Shown here: piece by piece, positions 23,661 through 31,987 of the stretch
How the letters are laid out: the number at the start of each line of letters is the position of its first letter
Numbering within the stretch: position 1 is the first letter of the stretch
NCBI RefSeq assembly: GCF_947654165.1
Contig: NZ_CANTKB010000001.1
Coordinates: 186,001-250,000 of the forward strand
DNA length: 64,000 nt
Direction: 5' to 3'
Source of the DNA: an uncultured Blautia sp.
Lineage (GTDB): Bacteria; Bacillota; Clostridia; Lachnospirales; Lachnospiraceae
Translations under genes and position numbers: made by a program
Notes under the pieces: model-generated
What the model saw: the letters and a program-made list of their open reading frames with translations, nothing else
The model's database searches: none
Told to the model about the DNA's origin: nothing

Positions 23661-25733
23661 TTACTTTAAGTTTACATTCCTCTTAAATCCCACATAAGTG
23701 GCCACAAAATAAAGAGCATAGATTCCGAAAAACAGCCCACAGGAAGCTGCAAAATAACGGATCACGGATGCTTCTACACCTGTATAAAAGATAAATTTAT
23801 AGCTGATAAACACGGATATCATCCCACTGATCACTCCGGCAAATAATGCAGGGCAGAGATAATATGCAGCCAATTGTTTCCAGATAATCTGCTCCTTTTC
23901 CCTTCTGTTCTGCCCTAATTGTTCCAGCACGCCATAGCGGAATTTATATTTTGCAGAATCACTAAGCTGCTGCACAGCCAGAACAGTAAATGCCGCACAC
24001 AGGAACACAAGCCCAATATAGAAACAGGGAAAGGTAATACTGGATAGCATATATTTAATCTCAGGAATCAGATTATCTCTCACCATGTTTTTGGAGTAGT
24101 AGCTTACAACACTGTCGCTTCCATATCCGCTGTTTCCATTGGGAAGGTTCTGCCCTGCGGTTTCCTCTTTTTCCTCCAACAGCCCGTCTAAGGTTTGCTG
24201 GAGATTTGCCGGGGCTTCCCCCTGAATCTGAGCCACCAGCTCTGCATAATAGGGGCTCATACCCTCCGCTTCCTGATCCGGCACAATGATGATATAATCC
24301 GCTCCATTGTGCCCATCCTGAGAAAACGGCTCCGTATAGATGCCACTGCATAGAAGCTCTGTTTCATCTGCTTTTATCTTCAAATGGCTGGAAAAATCTC
24401 CTGTTTCTTTATAGATTCTCTCTTTCATATGAAGGGCATACTGGTGTTTTCCCAGGGTAATTTCTTTATATCCCAGCAAACTCCGCAAATGGTTGTAATC
24501 GGATACTTTCATGTAGGTATCATAGCTGAAATAGGTGCCATTGGTATGCTCTTCTACTTCTTCCAAAAGTGCTTTTTCATCCGGTGTCCCATCTGGCTTC
24601 TGATACATGGTACCAAAAGTTTTTAAATGTGTGTACAGCCAGGCATTTATCTGTGCGTCTGCATTTTCGTATATGGAATACCGGTACATTTCCCGGATGT
24701 TAGTCTCTTTTTTCAGGATATCCAGCTCCTGTGCAAAGTCATCCTCTGTATCAGGACTGTAAATCTGCACATCAAACGGAAACTTTCCCTTTAACATCTG
24801 ATTTTGAAAATCTCCCAGCATAAGAGCCACCGTGGACCCAAGAAGTGCAAGGGTAAACAGAGATGTCAGAGTTCCCATGGTGAACTGCATGGATTTGATT
24901 TTGGAAGAAAATTGCCGCAGCAAAAACAGGTTTGCACCGTAATAAATTTTTCTTCCTCTTTTTCTGATATAGCACACGATCCAGGAAGAAAGTCCCATAT
25001 AAAACAGATAGATAACCAGTACCAATCCCACAAGAAATCCTACGATTTCCCCGGTATCACGGATCACGCCCCGCAGCAGCCACCATCCAAACACGCCCAT
25101 AAACAGGAGCGATACGGGGAATAAAATCCGTTTCCTGGATTCATGGGATTCCTGTATTTTTTCATTTTGCTTCTCTGCATTCATCAGGCTGTGGATGCTC
25201 ATTTTCCGGAACTTTTTTCTGCACCGCAGTAATGCCAGCAAATAACAGCCTCCATAGCATCCTGCTGTCATAAGAACACAGGCTTTATGATATTCCAAAT
25301 GTATCTGATACTCTAGCTGCATGATGTGAGCTAAGATGGAAAACAGAACCTGCTGAAGCAATCCCCCAAGAACCAGCCCGCTGACAAAAGCCAGAAGACC
25401 CAGCAGCAGATTTTCCCTGATATAGAGCCTGGTAATCTCCTTTCTCTCCATTCCAATGAGCAGATAAATACCAAATTCCCGGCTCCTTTTATCCAGCATA
25501 AACCGCACCATATAGTGGATCAGCCATGCCACAATGAGCACAACAAAGAAGGTCGCAAGACAAATCAAGATTTCCATGATTCCTGCCGAATCCTGGTTTG
25601 TTTTTAATTGCTCAGAGAACAATAGGGTGTTAAAGGAAAACATCAGTGCTGTGACAAACGTCATGGTCAGCAGATACACTAGGTAGTCTTTTGCAGAACG
25701 TTTTATATTACGAAATGCTAATTTTCCCAGCAT
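23661..25733 (-). CDS. BceB-type ABC transporter permease (second module)
   Basis: A 690-residue FtsX-fold permease, MLGKLAFRNIKRSAKDYLVYLLTM at the start, about ten helices and a large extracellular domain (roughly 310-560). It shares a one-base stop/start overlap with the ATPase. It is only a distant relative of the permease at 2660-4657, so the two modules probably sense different agents. Confidence 0.92.
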   Translation of the reverse strand: MLGKLAFRNIKRSAKDYLVYLLTMTFVTALMFSFNTLLFSEQLKTNQDSAGIMEILICLATFFVVLIVAWLIHYMVRFMLDKRSREFGIYLLIGMERKEITRLYIRENLLLGLLAFVSGLVLGGLLQQVLFSILAHIMQLEYQIHLEYHKACVLMTAGCYGGCYLLALLRCRKKFRKMSIHSLMNAEKQNEKIQESHESRKRILFPVSLLFMGVFGWWLLRGVIRDTGEIVGFLVGLVLVIYLFYMGLSSWIVCYIRKRGRKIYYGANLFLLRQFSSKIKSMQFTMGTLTSLFTLALLGSTVALMLGDFQNQMLKGKFPFDVQIYSPDTEDDFAQELDILKKETNIREMYRYSIYENADAQINAWLYTHLKTFGTMYQKPDGTPDEKALLEEVEEHTNGTYFSYDTYMKVSDYNHLRSLLGYKEITLGKHQYALHMKERIYKETGDFSSHLKIKADETELLCSGIYTEPFSQDGHNGADYIIIVPDQEAEGMSPYYAELVAQIQGEAPANLQQTLDGLLEEKEETAGQNLPNGNSGYGSDSVVSYYSKNMVRDNLIPEIKYMLSSITFPCFYIGLVFLCAAFTVLAVQQLSDSAKYKFRYGVLEQLGQNRREKEQIIWKQLAAYYLCPALFAGVISGMISVFISYKFIFYTGVEASVIRYFAASCGLFFGIYALYFVATYVGFKRNVNLK

Positions 25734-26488
25734 TATCCCTCACCTCCTGTCAGAGACAGGACATCCAGAATCTCATTTAGAAATACCCTTCTGGGCTTTT
25801 CTCCACGAATCAGCTCATGAAAAATCTTTCCGTCTTTCAGAAACAGGATTCTACTGCAATAGCTGGCAGAAAACGCATCATGCGTCACCATAAAGATAGT
25901 TGCTTTTTGTTCCTGGTTCATTCTGGTAAAGGTCTCCAAAAGGGTCTGTGCCGCCCTGGAATCTAAGGCTCCTGTCGGTTCGTCCGCCAGAATCAGTTTC
26001 GGATGATTCACCAATGCTCTTGCACAGGCACAACGCTGTTTTTGCCCTCCGGATACCTGATAGGGAAACTGGTCTTTCACTTCTTCAATCTCAAGAAGCC
26101 TGAGTATTTCCCTGCATTCTTTCTCAATCACACCTTTTTTCTCTTTTCTCAGGCTCATGGCCAGCATAATATTTTCTTCCAGAGTAAGGGTATCCAAAAG
26201 ATTATACTCCTGGAAAACAAAGCCCAGATTGTCCTTTCGAAACTTTGCAATCTGGTCTTCCGAAAGCTCTGTGATATCGGTATTTTCATAAAAAATGTGT
26301 CCGGCTGTGACTCTGTCAATGGCAGAAATCATATTCAGAAGTGTGGTTTTTCCGGAACCGCTGGCACCCATCACACCGATAAATTCTCCCCGCTCTACCG
26401 TAAAACTTACTCTGTCCACTGCTTTTGTCACTGTTTTATCCGTTCCATAATACTTTTCGACATCACATACACGTATATAGTCTTTCAT
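25733..26488 (-). CDS. BceA-type ABC ATPase (second module)
   Basis: A 251-residue ATPase with Walker A GASGSGKTT, VFQEYNLLD, signature VSGGQKQR, Walker B ILADEPTGALDS and H-switch MVTHD. The leader (26489-26579) has a plausible -10 TATAGT (26530-26535) with no good -35. It has no TNACA-N4-TGTAA box, but an imperfect dyad GGTATCACGTTACC (26555-26568) stands near -40. Confidence 0.95.
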   Translation of the reverse strand: MKDYIRVCDVEKYYGTDKTVTKAVDRVSFTVERGEFIGVMGASGSGKTTLLNMISAIDRVTAGHIFYENTDITELSEDQIAKFRKDNLGFVFQEYNLLDTLTLEENIMLAMSLRKEKKGVIEKECREILRLLEIEEVKDQFPYQVSGGQKQRCACARALVNHPKLILADEPTGALDSRAAQTLLETFTRMNQEQKATIFMVTHDAFSASYCSRILFLKDGKIFHELIRGEKPRRVFLNEILDVLSLTGGEG

Positions 26489-26579
26489 GATTTCTTCACT
26501 CCCTTTGACTTACATTTCCTTACCCTCTTACTATAGTAGCTCTCTTGTAAGCCTGGTATCACGTTACCTTTCTCTACTC

Positions 26580-27506
26580 TTACAATTTTGAAAGATAACT
26601 GCTTACAGGAAAAGAAATCGTCATCTCTGTTCCGGTTCCTTCCTGTGACTTTGCATGAATCTCAAGCCCCAGTTTCCCACACAGCTTCCTACACAGATAC
26701 AGCCCCATTCCCGTGGAACGTTCATGGATACGCCCGTTGCTTCCGGTAAATCCTTTTTCGAAAATCTTTTTCTGCTCTGCTTTGGGAATCCCTACCCCAT
26801 TATCTTTTACGACCAGAGATATCCCCTCATCCTTCGATAAAGTGTAAATCCAGAGTTTTGCCCCTTCTTCTTTTCTGTATTTCACACTATTTAATACTAG
26901 CTGATTCAAAATAAAAAGGATCCATTTTTTGTCTGTAGCCACCTTGTGAGGACAGTCTACCTCCACCTGAACCTGATTCTGAATAAAGTAATATTTATTC
27001 CGCACCAGAACCTCCTGCACAACCGTTTCCAGATTTGTTTCCTGAATCTGATAATCCTGGTATACCTGCCCCAGCCTGGCATAATACAGTGCCACGCTGG
27101 TGATGGGTGCTTTGATCTCATGAACCCAGCTCTCAATATATTCCCTGTATTCCTTTTGCTCATCCTCTATTTTACGGAGATGTTCAATCACCGATTTATT
27201 CGATTGTCTGATGTATTCCCGGTATAACTTATCCTCCAGTCTGTAGGAATCCGGCATTAATTCTCCTAATAAAAAACGCTTGTCCGCCTTTTTTAAAATG
27301 TTTTCTATGTGCTGAAAATAGCGTTTTCTACTGAAATATCCACACCAGAACCATGCAGAAAAAACTCCTGCCCAAACCAGTAAAATCAGCCAGCATCCGT
27401 CCAGTGGATAGCCTGTGGCACATAAAAAGGCAGTGAGCAGCAGCATACAGAAAACCTGCATCACAATAATTAAAATTTTATCTTTCAGATAATCCATAAT
27501 ATTCAT
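26580..27506 (-). CDS. BceS-type histidine kinase (second module)
   Basis: A 308-residue kinase with two close N-terminal helices (about 12-60), H-box WVHEIKAPITSVALYY, N-box QLVLNSVKYR, and G-boxes DNGVGIPKAEQ and STGMGLYLC. It lacks an extracellular sensor domain, as expected for a transporter-coupled kinase. It lies 17 bp after its response regulator. Confidence 0.95.
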   Translation of the reverse strand: MNIMDYLKDKILIIVMQVFCMLLLTAFLCATGYPLDGCWLILLVWAGVFSAWFWCGYFSRKRYFQHIENILKKADKRFLLGELMPDSYRLEDKLYREYIRQSNKSVIEHLRKIEDEQKEYREYIESWVHEIKAPITSVALYYARLGQVYQDYQIQETNLETVVQEVLVRNKYYFIQNQVQVEVDCPHKVATDKKWILFILNQLVLNSVKYRKEEGAKLWIYTLSKDEGISLVVKDNGVGIPKAEQKKIFEKGFTGSNGRIHERSTGMGLYLCRKLCGKLGLEIHAKSQEGTGTEMTISFPVSSYLSKL

Positions 27507-27523
27507 TTTCTGTCTGCCTTCCC

Positions 27524-28189
27524 TTAAATCCGGTATCCCATACCTCTCTTGGTTTCAATAAAATCTTTCACTCCGATCTGCTCCAGTTTGCTCCTGATGC
27601 GTGTAATGTTCACACTTAATGTATTGTCATCAATATATACCTCATGATCCCAAAGGTATTCAATCAGATCCATGCGTGGTGTGATTTCACCTTTTCTCAG
27701 AAACAGGCAGTGCAGGATCTTCATTTCATTTTTCGATAATTCCTGTTGTTTTTCCCCATGACGGATACAGCCTTTTGCCAGATCCAACTCCACACCTTTA
27801 TGGATAAACCGGAGCATTTTTTCTTCCTTTTTCCTGGTACGTTTCAGCACGGCTGCAATGTGTGCCAGAAGAATCGGCGGATAAAAAGGCTTGGTAATAT
27901 AATCATCACCGCCTTTCAGCATCCCGTTTAATTTATCCATGGCATCTGTACGGCTGGTCACAAAAATAATGGGAACTTCTGATTTTCTGCGGATTTCTGC
28001 ACAGATATCAAATCCCAACACACCAGGCAGATTCAGATCCAATAATACCAGATCCGGCTGAAGCTCCAACACAGTTTCCGCAAGACGGTCAAACTGCTCC
28101 ACTGCTGTGACTTCATACAGAGCATTCTTTAACAACTGGCTTAATTCCTGACGAATCCCCTGTTCATCTTCAATAATCAAAATATGCAT
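27524..28189 (-). CDS. BceR-type OmpR-family response regulator (second module)
   Basis: A 221-residue protein with receiver (LVLLDLNLPGVLGFD, DDYITKPFYP) and winged-helix domain (DDNTLSVNITRIRSKLE, ETKRGMGYRI). It is first in the second BceRSAB-type run. The upstream gene ends in a strong terminator, so the pair must have its own promoter. Confidence 0.95.
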   Translation of the reverse strand: MHILIIEDEQGIRQELSQLLKNALYEVTAVEQFDRLAETVLELQPDLVLLDLNLPGVLGFDICAEIRRKSEVPIIFVTSRTDAMDKLNGMLKGGDDYITKPFYPPILLAHIAAVLKRTRKKEEKMLRFIHKGVELDLAKGCIRHGEKQQELSKNEMKILHCLFLRKGEITPRMDLIEYLWDHEVYIDDNTLSVNITRIRSKLEQIGVKDFIETKRGMGYRI

Positions 28190-28207
28190 GTTCTACCCCT
28201 TCTAACC

Positions 28208-28240
28208 CAAAAAAGGTTCGTATCCGAAGATACGAACCCT
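28208..28240 (-). terminator. Intrinsic terminator of the NlpC/P60 gene
   Basis: A perfect 10-bp stem GGTTCGTATC (28215-28224) / GATACGAACC (28229-28238) with a TTCG-type tetraloop. On the minus strand a TTTTTT run follows. Confidence 0.92.
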
Positions 28241-28257
28241 CTATGTACCATTTTTAC

Positions 28258-29673
28258 TTACTGTACAATACGTCTAACTGCAATGTAGTTTCTGTATAAT
28301 GCGTTAGCTGTGTATTTAATGCCACCCTGTGGATATGGAGCACTGTTTGATGCATGTACGATACCACCGTCTCCTGTAAGAATAGCTACATGTCCAGGAT
28401 ATACAATGATATCACCGGCACGAGCCTGAGAATAATCAATTCCTACACCTGAATAAGCCTGTGCATCACTTACACGCGGTAAGCTATATCCAAAATGCGC
28501 AAATACCTGCTGTGTAAATCCTGAGCAGTCAATACCATTTGTCAGGCTGTTTCCGCCATATACATATGGGTTTCCGATAAACTGCATTGCATAAGCTACA
28601 ACTGCTGCACCTGTTCCGCTGTTATAAGACGGATTACTTGGTTTTGATGGTTTACTTGTATTATTGTTTGTGTTGTTATTGCTGCCAGCGTTATTATTGG
28701 TATTGTTATTTGTGTTATTATTGTTATTTGTGTTATTATTGCTGTTAGTGTTATTATTGCTGTTAGTGTTATTGTTAGTATTGTTGTTAGTATTACTATT
28801 ATTGTTAGTGTTGTTATTTGTGTTGTTATTGGTATTATTATTTGTGCTTCCGCCTGTAATGGCATTACCGCCTGTGCTGTTATTCTGCTGCTGAGCCTGC
28901 TGTTGTGCCGCCTGCTGCTGTAACTGCTGCTGTCTTCTTGCCTCTTCTTCCTGCTGCTGAATCTTCTTTAACTCTGTATTCTGCTGCTGGATCAGTGCTT
29001 TGTACTCCTGTGCCTGAGCTTTTGCATTTGCAATCTGTGCTTCGTAGTTAGATGCTGTAGCTTTGAATTCTTCTACCTTAACTTCCAGGCTTGCTTTTAC
29101 GCCTTCCCGCTCATTTTTTGCAGTTTCTAATTCATGTTTTTCATTTTCGAGCTGCTCTTCCAAATCTTTGACTTCCTGAACAATATCCTTCATCTTCTTC
29201 AGTTCGTCTCTGTCGTACTGATACATCTTTTCAGTATTCTCTGCTTTGGAAAGCATGGTAGCCAAGCTGTCAGATTCTAATAAAATCTGCACCCAGGTAT
29301 CGTTTCCGCCGTTTTCGTACATGTACTGAATTCTTTTCTTCATAGATTCATACTGTTCGTCACGGTCAGCCTCTGCCTGTACTAAATCTTCTTTTGTTTC
29401 CTGGATATCAACTTCTTTATCTGTGATTTCATCAGCTAATAAATCAATCTGAGTCATAGCTTCTACAATCTGCTGTTCTGTTGTACTAATCTGTCCTAAC
29501 AAAGCCTGTTTTTTACTTTCCAGACTGCTTGCCTGAGCCTGTGCTGCAGAAAGTTTACTCTCTGTTGCTGCTTTCTGAGCCTGAAGGTCATCTTTTCTCG
29601 CTGCTGAAACAGGAAGAACCTGTGCTGCAGTCATAGCAAATATCAGTGACAAACATACTAATTTTTTCTTCAT
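28258..29673 (-). CDS. Secreted NlpC/P60 peptidoglycan hydrolase with coiled coil (CwlO/PcsB-like)
   Basis: A 471-residue protein. It has a signal peptide (MKKKLVCLSLIFAMTAAQ... cut near VSA-ARK), a CwlO/PcsB-like coiled coil (about 30-250), a Gln-rich stretch, a linker of Asn/Thr repeats (about 270-340) and a C-terminal NlpC/P60 domain with the catalytic Cys in NGIDCSGFTQQ and His in GHVAILTGDGG. It cleaves wall peptides outside the cell and is probably activated by FtsEX-like partners through the coiled coil, as known for PcsB and CwlO. The start was set at 29673, where GGGGAAG precedes the ATG and the signal peptide begins. Confidence 0.93.
   Translation of the reverse strand: MKKKLVCLSLIFAMTAAQVLPVSAARKDDLQAQKAATESKLSAAQAQASSLESKKQALLGQISTTEQQIVEAMTQIDLLADEITDKEVDIQETKEDLVQAEADRDEQYESMKKRIQYMYENGGNDTWVQILLESDSLATMLSKAENTEKMYQYDRDELKKMKDIVQEVKDLEEQLENEKHELETAKNEREGVKASLEVKVEEFKATASNYEAQIANAKAQAQEYKALIQQQNTELKKIQQQEEEARRQQQLQQQAAQQQAQQQNNSTGGNAITGGSTNNNTNNNTNNNTNNNSNTNNNTNNNTNSNNNTNSNNNTNNNNNTNNNTNNNAGSNNNTNNNTSKPSKPSNPSYNSGTGAAVVAYAMQFIGNPYVYGGNSLTNGIDCSGFTQQVFAHFGYSLPRVSDAQAYSGVGIDYSQARAGDIIVYPGHVAILTGDGGIVHASNSAPYPQGGIKYTANALYRNYIAVRRIVQ
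28640..28860 (-). repeat. Degenerate Asn/Thr codon repeat inside the NlpC/P60 gene
   Basis: About 70 codons, nearly all Asn and Thr, in units such as NNNT and NNTNS. At DNA level it reads as short imperfect repeats of gttattattg. It forms a flexible linker between coiled coil and hydrolase. Such tracts can change length by slippage. Confidence 0.85.
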
Positions 29674-30055
29674 ACTTCCCCTTTGCCTTTCATTTATACT
29701 ATGCTTAAACAATTAATTTTTGTAACAATTTTGAAACATTTTTAGACTTCCTGTATATATTACCACAGTTTTTTTCCATTTGCAAGTCTTACCTCAACTT
29801 TTTTGCCTTTTTTTTGTAACAATTACTTAAAAATTAACTGCTTATCTTTCCTGAAATCCTTGCTTTACAAGGGTTTGAAAACGAATCTTATCTTTTAAAA
29901 AAAAATTCTGTTTTTTTCTTATATTTTCCTAAAAAACTGCTTCGTTTTTGCCCTTATTTATGATATGATAAGATTACTTATACATGATTACGTGAACTGC
30001 TCATGGAAATTATTACAAATTTTTTTCATAAATAACAAAAAGGGGTTTTTACATT
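29674..30055. other. AT-rich divergent intergenic region
   Basis: About 380 bp between the NlpC/P60 gene (minus) and the psiE-like gene (plus), with no gene seen. It holds the hydrolase promoter (29757-29785) and two boxes similar to WalR sites (29722-29738, 29816-29832). No c-di-AMP riboswitch core could be found, although one was looked for. Confidence 0.6.
29757..29785 (-). promoter_or_regulatory. Promoter of the NlpC/P60 gene
   Basis: On the minus strand: -35 TTGCAA (29780-29785), a 17-bp spacer and -10 TAATAT (29757-29762). This gives a leader of roughly 75 bases. Confidence 0.65.
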
Positions 30056-30460
30056 ATGAAACGAAAATTAAATGAAATCATTTATACCATATCGAGATAC
30101 ACAGAAATTGTTTTGTCTGCAGTCATGCTTCTCGTGATTATTACATTAATTGTACCTATGATATATAACTTTGTTTCGATTCCTTTATTGGATATCACAC
30201 CGGAACAGTTTACACAGTTTTTAGGAAATGCCCTGACCCTGCTCATTGGCGTGGAATTTGTAAAAATGTTGGCAAAACATACTGCCGAGAATCTTCTAGA
30301 AGTGCTTATGTTCGCCATTGCCCGACAAATGGTTGTAGAACATCTGAACATGACCGAAACCCTCATTGGTGTTATAGCCATTGGCATTATCTTCACTGTA
30401 CGCAAATATCTGCTGCTGAAAAACTCTAATGATAAAGAAAAGACCTACGATAAGTTATAG
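30056..30460 (+). CDS. PsiE-like small membrane protein
   Basis: A 134-residue protein with four hydrophobic helices. ISRYTEIVLSAVMLLVIITL at the start and LEVLMFAIARQMVVEHLNM in the middle match the phosphate-starvation-inducible PsiE family. The biochemical role is unknown. It stands alone, divergent from the wall hydrolase; AAAAGGGG precedes the ATG. Confidence 0.75.
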   Translation: MKRKLNEIIYTISRYTEIVLSAVMLLVIITLIVPMIYNFVSIPLLDITPEQFTQFLGNALTLLIGVEFVKMLAKHTAENLLEVLMFAIARQMVVEHLNMTETLIGVIAIGIIFTVRKYLLLKNSNDKEKTYDKL

Positions 30461-30503
30461 CATGTAAAAAGCTTCTTTTCCACAGCATAATTCCTCTTTC
30501 GAT

Positions 30504-31844
30504 TTATGCTGTGGGAAAGCAAAATCTTTTTAATAATTCTTCATATTCTTGGTAATACTCACAATTTTCTATCCGAAAAGAATCTGGCATTTCCTTTACT
30601 TTCTCCCATCCCCATTTATATAGTTGTGGTTTTAAAATCTGTTCTTTCTGTAACTCAAACAGCAATGCCCTTTGTCTAAATTGTAGCCTGTATTTAAGGG
30701 CTTCTGATACTTTTCCTGGAAAGTATTTACACATTTCCTCTACCAACTGTTTTCCTATCTCCATTTCTCCATAATGCGTCCAGTACTTATGTATCTCATC
30801 TGAAAATTTCATCCATGCAGATTCCTTTTTCGGATAAACGAGTCCCATAAATCCTGCATCTTTATAACACCATAATGTCCAAGATATCTGATAGTGTTGA
30901 AATAGTTCTAGTGTATCTTCAATCAGTTCCATGACATGCCAAAGTTCTTGTCCTACAATATCGTATCCTGTCTCTCCACATAAAAGTGGCCCTTCAAATT
31001 TCTGCATTTTTAAAACCATACGTTGAAATCGTTCTTCAAATATATGCTTTCTTGTCTCCCTGGGATATTCCAAATCACATAAGTCTTTTTCCCAAACTGT
31101 AGGATAAAAATGAAACGTAATAGCTGTTTGTTGATCTTTGATTTCTTTTATAGAAGAAAAATCCATTGCAAAAAAATCACCTTCTAAAAAGAGAATGTGA
31201 TTTCTATCCACTTCCCGAATTGCCTCAGTGACTCGTTCATAAAAGTTTTGCAATACCCCTTCTTTTTGCGGCATCAAAAATGGTTCGTTTAACAGGTCAT
31301 ATCCAAGTATAAATTCTTCCTCTGCATATCTCCTGCTAAATTCCTTCCAAAGCCTTACCATCTGCTCCTGAAAAACTTGAAAATGCCAAAATTGAGGTAT
31401 TCCTGTCTGATTATCAGAATGCCAATCTGGATTTTCTCCTCCTGGTACAGCATGAAGATCAGGCATTAAAAAAATCTCATATTTTCTACACAAAGCTAAT
31501 AATCTGTCAAAATGCTGAAATCCTTCTTCTCTCCATACCTCTGGACATTCATCATCCAAAAACCAATGATAATTAAATGGAACACGAATCAAATTAATTC
31601 CTACTCTTTTCAGAAACTGAAAATCTTCCTCTCTTATAAAAGACGTAACAAAATTTCTAAAAAAACAATTACATTTTTCTTTTCCAAAACACTCTTCAAA
31701 AGCTTCTTTTATCTGTTTCTCTGTTGTTGGAATTCCCAGCATAAAATGTTCTAAATTTAACCAACTTCCAATCCCTAATCCAGAAAACCGTATAGGTTTG
31801 TCCTTATAGTAAAATTTTTTTCCATTTACTTTTACAAAATCCAT
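30504..31844 (-). CDS. Glycoside hydrolase family 5 enzyme
   Basis: A 446-residue (beta/alpha)8 enzyme without signal peptide. The acid/base Glu is in DLLNEPFLMP and the nucleophile Glu in LCGETGYD; LIRVPFNYHWF and MPDLHAVPGG are usual GH5 strand-end motifs. The start was set at 31844 (MDFVKVNGKKF), after AAAGGAAAG. It is divergent from GH43 and probably acts on imported oligosaccharides in the cytosol. The subfamily, and so whether the target is a glucan, mannan or xylan fragment, cannot be told by eye. Confidence 0.88.
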   Translation of the reverse strand: MDFVKVNGKKFYYKDKPIRFSGLGIGSWLNLEHFMLGIPTTEKQIKEAFEECFGKEKCNCFFRNFVTSFIREEDFQFLKRVGINLIRVPFNYHWFLDDECPEVWREEGFQHFDRLLALCRKYEIFLMPDLHAVPGGENPDWHSDNQTGIPQFWHFQVFQEQMVRLWKEFSRRYAEEEFILGYDLLNEPFLMPQKEGVLQNFYERVTEAIREVDRNHILFLEGDFFAMDFSSIKEIKDQQTAITFHFYPTVWEKDLCDLEYPRETRKHIFEERFQRMVLKMQKFEGPLLCGETGYDIVGQELWHVMELIEDTLELFQHYQISWTLWCYKDAGFMGLVYPKKESAWMKFSDEIHKYWTHYGEMEIGKQLVEEMCKYFPGKVSEALKYRLQFRQRALLFELQKEQILKPQLYKWGWEKVKEMPDSFRIENCEYYQEYEELLKRFCFPTA

Positions 31845-31902
31845 ATTTTCTTTCCTTTCTTTCATAATTATCTTTATTTTATAATGTTCTGATTAGAAGA
31901 AA

Positions 31903-31924
31903 AGGTTGAAGTTTTTTCATCCTT
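31903..31924. promoter_or_regulatory. 22-bp dyad operator between gh5 and gh43
   Basis: AGGTTGA-N7-TCATCCT(T), an inverted repeat that matches 18 of 22 bases with the site at 41022-41043. It lies about 42-45 bp from plausible starts on both strands (-10 TATAAA at 31878-31883 minus; TATACT at 31947-31952 plus), and neither promoter has a good -35. It is an activator site by inference. Confidence 0.55.
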
Positions 31925-31987
31925 ATATAAATCATCATTAAAATGATATACTTAAGAAATAAAAAGCACACACGGAAAGGAGTTTTT

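Noticed and set aside
26489..26579. BceR-type box for the second transporter module
   Set aside because: TTACA and TGTAA occur but never with a 4-bp gap; only an imperfect dyad remains, noted elsewhere with low weight.
28596..28894. Dense short DNA repeats resembling a CRISPR or satellite array, and open frames of Leu/Val repeats on the other strand
   Set aside because: The repeats keep the reading frame of the NlpC/P60 protein and encode an Asn/Thr linker; no spacer-repeat structure exists, and the opposite frames are mirror images of it.
29674..30055. c-di-AMP (ydaO/yuaA) riboswitch ahead of the wall hydrolase
   Set aside because: Such riboswitches are common before NlpC/P60 genes, but none of the conserved core was found in the leader, which is a plain AT-rich stretch.
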